NCBI GenBank assembly: GCA_019247865.1
Contig: JAFBAJ010000281.1
Coordinates: 1 to 10,478 of the forward strand
Direction of reading: 5' to 3'
DNA: 10,478 nt
Origin: Acidobacteriota bacterium
Lineage (GTDB): Bacteria; Acidobacteriota; Blastocatellia; Pyrinomonadales; Pyrinomonadaceae
Below the pieces are notes generated by a model, which did no database searches, had not been told where the DNA came from, and saw nothing but the letters and a program-made list of their open reading frames with translations. Made by a program: the position numbers and the translations under genes. Each line of letters opens with the position of its first letter. Position 1 is the first letter of the stretch. This document shows positions 6,702 to 10,478 of the stretch, one piece after another.

Positions 6702-6808
6702 AGTGGTCAGTGGTCGGTGGTCAGGGGTCAGTTAAGATAAAGCTCAATATTTTAAGCTGTTAGCTTTTTCTGACCCCTGACCACCGACCACTGACCACTC
6801 ATTTTTAT
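6702..6808 (+). repeat. Perfect 30-bp inverted repeat with T-run, terminator-like
   Basis: Arms 6702-6731 and 6770-6799 are perfect inverse complements. Each arm is a run of a TGGTCAG-type heptamer (TGGTCAG, TGGTCGG, TGGTCAG, GGGTCAG). An inner inverted pair AAAGCT/AGCTTT (6739-6744, 6762-6767) continues the fold. The right arm is followed by CATTTTTATT. It begins two bases after the stop codon of the M1 peptidase gene. It would form a very stable 3' hairpin and may terminate that transcript before the response-regulator promoter. The heptamer resembles the TTGGTCA-type short tandem repeats known from filamentous cyanobacteria. Confidence 0.9.
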
Positions 6809-6811
6809 TGC

Positions 6812-6841
6812 TTGAGTTTAATACGGGTGTCCTGTTATAGT
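6812..6841 (+). promoter_or_regulatory. Candidate promoter of the response-regulator gene
   Basis: TTGAGT (6812-6817) and TATAGT (6836-6841) are separated by 18 nt, with 4/6 and 5/6 matches to sigma-70 boxes. They lie just after the terminator-like palindrome and about 130 nt before the favoured start codon. If real, it rules out a TTG start at 6812, since translation could not begin inside the -35 box. Confidence 0.45.
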
Positions 6842-6967
6842 CTTAATGGTCTGAATCGCGCCGCGACGCCACCGGCGCGTTCACGTGCGAATGTCCTGTT
6901 CGCATCTGCTTTTCATAAGTCCATGACGACTGCCACTGATAGGGCTAAGGCCAGAGAAAGGAACGAG

Positions 6968-7696
6968 ATGGAGGCGCCTGCGACGGGCGAGCGAAAGACT
7001 TTCTTATTGGTTGTAGAGGATGACGAGAACATCTCGACGGCCATCAGCGAGTATTTTTCGCGCGCAGGTTACAGCGTGCGGACGGCCGAAGACGGAGTGG
7101 CAGGCGTCGAGGCGGCTTTGCAGGATCACCCGGACGCCATCGTCCTCGACCTGATGCTGCCTAAGATGGACGGCCTGGCCGTCTGTAAGGAGATTCGCCA
7201 GAAGGCTCCTTACATTCCGATCCTGATGCTCACGGCCAAGGACGATGTCGTGGACAAAGTCCTCGGCCTGGAGATGGGCGCGGACGATTACATCACCAAG
7301 CCCTTCTCGCTGCGCGAGCTGGAAGCGCGCATCAAATCCGTGTTGCGGCGCGTGCGAACGGGCGGCGGCTCGGAAGGAAGCAGCGAAGAGGCTCCGATCG
7401 TGCGCGGCAAGCTGCGGATCGACCCTTCCAAGCGCGAGGTGATGGTGGGCGACCGTCAGGTCGAATTGACGCCTAAGGAGTTCGACCTCCTCCGGCTCTT
7501 TGCTTCGAACCCGGGAAGAGTTTTTCCCCGCAAGTACCTCCTGGAGAAAATCTGGGACTATTCCTATGAAGGCTACGACCGGACGATTGACTCGCATATC
7601 AATCGCCTGCGTGCCAAGATCGAAGAGAATCCCGAAAACCCGCAGATGGTCTTAACGGTCTGGGGCATCGGGTACAAGTTCAGCGACGAGCCGTAA
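6968..7696 (+). CDS. OmpR/PhoB-family response regulator
   Basis: The 242-residue protein is a two-component transcription regulator: an N-terminal receiver (about 10-128), a short Gly/Ser/Glu linker, and a C-terminal winged-helix DNA-binding domain (about 140-240). Receiver residues are all in place: acidic pair Asp18/Asp19, phosphoacceptor Asp61 in IVLDLMLPKMDG, Thr89, and Lys111 in YITKPF. The output domain shows ELTPKEFDLLRLFASNPGRV and the recognition-helix region YDRTIDSHINRLRAKIE, ending in the VWGIGYKF wing. The ATG at 6968 is chosen because AAAGGA lies just upstream and it starts close to the receiver. ATG at 6923 and TTG at 6812 are in frame but lack ribosome sites. No histidine kinase lies on either side, so its partner is elsewhere. 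Target genes are unknown; the flanking HEAT-protein genes are candidates by position only. Confidence 0.95.
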   Translation: MEAPATGERKTFLLVVEDDENISTAISEYFSRAGYSVRTAEDGVAGVEAALQDHPDAIVLDLMLPKMDGLAVCKEIRQKAPYIPILMLTAKDDVVDKVLGLEMGADDYITKPFSLRELEARIKSVLRRVRTGGGSEGSSEEAPIVRGKLRIDPSKREVMVGDRQVELTPKEFDLLRLFASNPGRVFPRKYLLEKIWDYSYEGYDRTIDSHINRLRAKIEENPENPQMVLTVWGIGYKFSDEP

Positions 7697-7743
7697 ACCA
7701 GGCGCGCTCGTCTCTTTCTCATCAATCATCTTGTAAGTTCGGA

Positions 7744-7765
7744 GACGGCAAATTCACTTGCCGTC
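7744..7765 (+). terminator. Short hairpin after the response-regulator gene
   Basis: GACGGCAA (7744-7751) and TTGCCGTC (7758-7765) form a perfect 8-bp stem with a 6-nt loop, 48 nt after the stop codon. No T-run follows, so it is at best a weak or Rho-assisted terminator, or an mRNA 3'-end stabiliser. The remaining intergenic DNA up to 7886 shows no convincing promoter. Confidence 0.35.
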
Positions 7766-7886
7766 GCTCTCTCAAGAGCCTTAGCTTCCCGCGCGCGTCC
7801 GCCGTCAATAGCATACGGCGAGACCTCCGCTCAAATCACAGCCAAAGCCCCTTTCTTCACGTTTCTAACTGGAAGAGTGAAAGCCC

Positions 7887-10295
7887 ATGCAAAACTCCAA
7901 ACTCAATTTCAGCAAATGGACGCGCCTCGCGGCCGTCGCCTCGATGCTCTTGGTCTTCGCCGTCCTGCCCTTCGTCAGTTCGCGCGCGCAGCGCCGCTCG
8001 AAGGAGCAGCCGCCTAAGGTGACCGGCATCTCTTCGCGTAAGACCGCGAGCGGCGATGTGGTCTCGCTCGCCGCCGACGGCGCGCTCAACGGAGTGCAGA
8101 CGTGGCAGGACCCGAACGGCTCTTTTCACCTGATCCTCCCCGGTTCAGGCGAGAGCCCGGTCAAGGCCGCGCCCGGCGTCAAGGTGCGCCGCGTGGGAAA
8201 TTCTCTGGAGATAGAGGTCGCTGCCCGGCGCGGCTCGAACGTGACCGTGCAGCCGCGCTTCAATCGCCTCGACCTCGTGGTCAACGGCGGCATTGACCCG
8301 CAGTCCTCCGCGCGCGAGGAATCGAGAGAGTTGGCACAGGCCAGCGCGGTCGAGCGCGAAGAGTCGCGCGCTGCGAGCGCCCAGCAACGCCCCGCGCCGC
8401 GCACGCCGCGCGAGTCGTCGGCGATGCCTAAGGCGGCCGCTTTTCCGGATCAGCTCACCAGCAACCAGCCGCTGCCCTCCACGCCGCTCTCTCAGTCGAG
8501 CACCTATACTGCGCCGACCAGCGCGCAGCAGTCCGCCTCCACCGTCTCCGACACTCCGGCCAACGGCGTTTCGGTTGCGCAGGCTCCCGCGCAGATGCAG
8601 CCGCCCGTGCCCGCCCCTTCGAGCGAGACGGCCGAAACGGACGTGGGCGCAGAGAGCGGCTGGACGTTCTTCTATTCCGGCTGGTGGGTCACTGTGCTGC
8701 TCATCGGCGTGCTGATCAGCCTCGTTGTGTGGCGTCGCAAAGACGCTCAGAGCGGCTGGGAGGAGTATGGCCCGGCAAAGAATGTGAAGGTCGAAGCTGC
8801 GCCCGCGGCTCTCGCCGAGACGCGCGCGAGCAAGCCCGTTGACCCGTCGGCCATCAACTCCGTCGTCGGCGACCGCCGCGTCGGAGACAGGAGAAGGAGC
8901 AGCCGCAAAGGCGGGCGCAGAAGCACGGACATGAAGACGCCGGATCCGTCGGAGCTGATGGAGCCGCACGAGCAGAGCCTCGAACTGCGCCCCGCGAGCG
9001 CGCCCCCGCCCGCCGCGCTCTTCGGCGCGTACCGCGTGGATCAGGAGGTCTTCAAGCTCGTGCTCGGACAGCCGCACCGGATGGACGTGCTGGCCTCGCG
9101 CGCGCCGGATGATCGTCGCGCGATGGAGACTTCGCTGCTCAAGGCGATCAGGTCCAACGAGACGGACGAGAGCGGCCGTCGCAAGGCGCGACAGGCGCTC
9201 GAAGATTACGGTTTCCTGGCGCGGCAGAGCGCGACGCTGCTGCTCGCTCCGGACGCGTGCGAGCGTGCGGCTGCGGCGCGGATGCTGGGCGAAGTCGGGG
9301 CGAACTCTTCGCTCCAGTTCCTGCTCGAAGCCCTGTACGACACGGAAGCCATCGTGCGGACGCAGGCCGTCGAGAGCATCGGCGCTCTGAAGCTGCCGTC
9401 GGCCATCGGCGCGCTGCTCGACATCGCGCACAGGTATCCGGACATGCCGACCTCGATCATGAGCAACGCGCTCAACGCCTGCTCGATAGACTTCATGGGC
9501 ATCTTCGACGATGCGCCGGTGGCTCCGCAGCCCGCGCTGCTGATGGCGAGCGCGGACGAGTCGCGCCCGAGCGAATGCACGCAGCTGGAGCCTGCTTCGG
9601 TGGTCTACGAACTGCCGGAATCGTCGGACGATGAAGCGTTGGTAGATGCGCTGGCGCACTTGCAGAGCGTGGATGCGGAGGCGCGTGCGACGGCGGCGCA
9701 GACGCTCGCGCTCTATCGCGTCGGGCGTGCGGTCACGGCCCTCAAGGAGATGGCTTCCAGCGATGTCGAGCCGGCCGTGCGCGCGGTCGCGGTCGCGAGC
9801 CTCGGCGCGATAGATCACGAGTCAGTCTTTTCGGCCGTGCTGGTCACGCTCGCGGATGAAGCGCGCGACGTGCGTGCGGCTGCGGCCCGCGCTCTCTCTC
9901 GTTTGAGCTTTGACCGCGCGGACGCATACGTGCGCGTGATCGAGACTTCGGACGCGAATGAGCTGGAAGCGGTCGCGCTCGCCTGTATCAAGACGGGCAT
10001 GGCCGGACAGGCGCTGGAGCGACTTGCGAGCGACGACCGGCGGCAGGCTTACGAGGCCTTCTCGCTGCTCTCGCTGCTCGCCCGTGCGAACCAGGCGCAG
10101 CCGATCCTCGAAGTCGTCGAGCGCCACACGGACATCAACACCTGCCTGGTCGCCATCCAGCTCCTCGGCAGCTCGGGCCACCCGGACATCGCGTCCGCTC
10201 TGCGCCATCTGGCCGTGCGCGAAACGATGCCCGAACAGCTCCGCACAGCATTGATGGAGGTCGTGTATAAGATAGATCAGATGCAGACGGTTTAA
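7887..10295 (+). CDS. Membrane-spanning AMIN-like / HEAT-repeat protein
   Basis: The 802-residue protein appears to link periplasm and cytoplasm. Residues 13-31 form a signal peptide or N-terminal anchor, with possible cleavage at SRA|Q (34). Residues 44-135 resemble an AMIN domain (KVTGISSRKT..., DPNGSFHLILPG, LDLVVNG), a fold that binds peptidoglycan or targets envelope proteins such as PilQ and AmiC. A Pro/Ser/Ala/Gln-rich linker spans about 138-258, and a transmembrane helix lies at 266-282, followed by Arg-Arg-Lys (positive inside). An Arg-rich 'DRR' cluster follows at 328-348. From about 400 to 800 there are HEAT-type helical repeats, e.g. AARMLGEVGANSSLQFLLEA (463-482) and VRAVAVASLGAI (631-642). 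GGAAGAG (7871-7877) lies 9 nt before the ATG. I know no named family with this exact order. A structural or scaffolding role is inferred; no catalytic motif was seen. Confidence 0.88.
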   Translation: MQNSKLNFSKWTRLAAVASMLLVFAVLPFVSSRAQRRSKEQPPKVTGISSRKTASGDVVSLAADGALNGVQTWQDPNGSFHLILPGSGESPVKAAPGVKVRRVGNSLEIEVAARRGSNVTVQPRFNRLDLVVNGGIDPQSSAREESRELAQASAVEREESRAASAQQRPAPRTPRESSAMPKAAAFPDQLTSNQPLPSTPLSQSSTYTAPTSAQQSASTVSDTPANGVSVAQAPAQMQPPVPAPSSETAETDVGAESGWTFFYSGWWVTVLLIGVLISLVVWRRKDAQSGWEEYGPAKNVKVEAAPAALAETRASKPVDPSAINSVVGDRRVGDRRRSSRKGGRRSTDMKTPDPSELMEPHEQSLELRPASAPPPAALFGAYRVDQEVFKLVLGQPHRMDVLASRAPDDRRAMETSLLKAIRSNETDESGRRKARQALEDYGFLARQSATLLLAPDACERAAAARMLGEVGANSSLQFLLEALYDTEAIVRTQAVESIGALKLPSAIGALLDIAHRYPDMPTSIMSNALNACSIDFMGIFDDAPVAPQPALLMASADESRPSECTQLEPASVVYELPESSDDEALVDALAHLQSVDAEARATAAQTLALYRVGRAVTALKEMASSDVEPAVRAVAVASLGAIDHESVFSAVLVTLADEARDVRAAAARALSRLSFDRADAYVRVIETSDANELEAVALACIKTGMAGQALERLASDDRRQAYEAFSLLSLLARANQAQPILEVVERHTDINTCLVAIQLLGSSGHPDIASALRHLAVRETMPEQLRTALMEVVYKIDQMQTV

Positions 10296-10298
10296 AAC

Positions 10299-10402
10299 GG
10301 TCTTAGGTCTTAGGGCTTTGGTCTTTGCGCGAGACTCAAACTTGAATTTCAAGCTGCAATGTGAGTTACACATCAAAGCCCTAAGACCAAAAACCTAAGA
10401 CC
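10299..10402. repeat. Intergenic palindrome built from a GGTCTTA heptamer
   Basis: The left arm starts with two GGTCTTA words and GGGCTTTG (10299-10320). Its inner 15 bases (10306-10320) pair perfectly with 10374-10388. Its outer nine (GGTCTTAGG, 10299-10307) pair with CCTAAGACC (10394-10402), the two right-hand segments being separated by an A-run. It starts four bases after the stop codon of the preceding gene. A small inner palindrome, CTTGAATTTCAAG, sits in the loop. It may act as a 3' hairpin but is not followed by a long T-run. Confidence 0.85.
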
Positions 10403-10412
10403 ATCTTATTGA

Positions 10413-10442
10413 GTGACAAGAGAGCCGTTCGCGTTGCATAAT
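10413..10442 (+). promoter_or_regulatory. Candidate promoter for a gene beyond the right edge
   Basis: GTGACA (10413-10418) and CATAAT (10437-10442) are spaced by 18 nt, each matching its sigma-70 consensus at five of six positions. It lies just after the palindrome. No coding region starts within the remaining 36 nt of the window, so the controlled gene, if any, is outside. Confidence 0.35.
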
Positions 10443-10478
10443 GCAGCGCGGTTCACGCTCAATTCTTTCGAGACGCCC

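Noticed and set aside
6812..6967. Longer N-terminus of the response regulator from TTG at 6812 or ATG at 6923
   Set aside because: No ribosome binding site at either, the extra residues are not receiver-like, and a candidate promoter overlaps 6812-6841. The ATG at 6968 has AAAGGA just upstream.
8145..9818. 557-residue minus-strand frame opposite the AMIN/HEAT gene
   Set aside because: Arg-rich shadow of a GC-rich coding strand with no recognisable domain. The plus-strand frame has a signal peptide, TM and HEAT repeats.

Overview
The window is a GC-rich bacterial chromosome segment of ordinary housekeeping and envelope genes. They are separated by unusually repeat-rich intergenic DNA. A groES-groEL operon under a perfect CIRCE operator, GroES and PurC of the usual bacterial type, secreted proteins cleaved near Ala-Gln, HEAT-repeat fusions, and several families of short palindromic intergenic repeats together suggest an Acidobacteriota-like bacterium, possibly Blastocatellia. 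This placement is inference from gene style; no rRNA or phylogenetic marker was compared.

Left part, all on the minus strand. Reading in the direction of transcription from 3977 to 1 there is a DinB-fold protein, purC (purine biosynthesis), a CvpA-family membrane protein, a small Fis-type DNA-binding protein, a 21-bp tandem-repeat tract with an open frame of heptads, then groES and the 5' part of groEL, which runs off the left edge. The groESL promoter (TTGACA-N18-TATTTT) directly abuts the CIRCE element, so HrcA-type heat-shock repression is expected.

Right part, all on the plus strand. A secreted M1-family zinc aminopeptidase with a C-terminal helical/HEAT region is followed by an OmpR-family response regulator without an adjacent kinase. 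After that comes an 802-residue protein with a signal peptide or N-terminal anchor, an AMIN-like periplasmic domain, a low-complexity linker, one transmembrane helix and a cytoplasmic HEAT-repeat region. The window ends in an intergenic region with a palindrome and a possible promoter for a gene beyond the edge.

The repeats are the least ordinary part. (1) At 1057-1266 there are ten copies of a 21-bp unit; on the minus strand they read as a nearly perfect a/d heptad peptide with Phe at every d position. A plus-strand terminator-like hairpin lies at their far end. (2) At 2157-2355 there are REP-like hairpins in both orientations plus three 26-bp tandem hairpin units. (3) Three intergenic palindromes (3405-3474, 6702-6799, 10299-10402) share one architecture: each arm is a short tandem array of a 7-8-mer, and the other arm is its exact inverse. 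No CRISPR array, tRNA, rRNA, transposase or clear defence system was seen.
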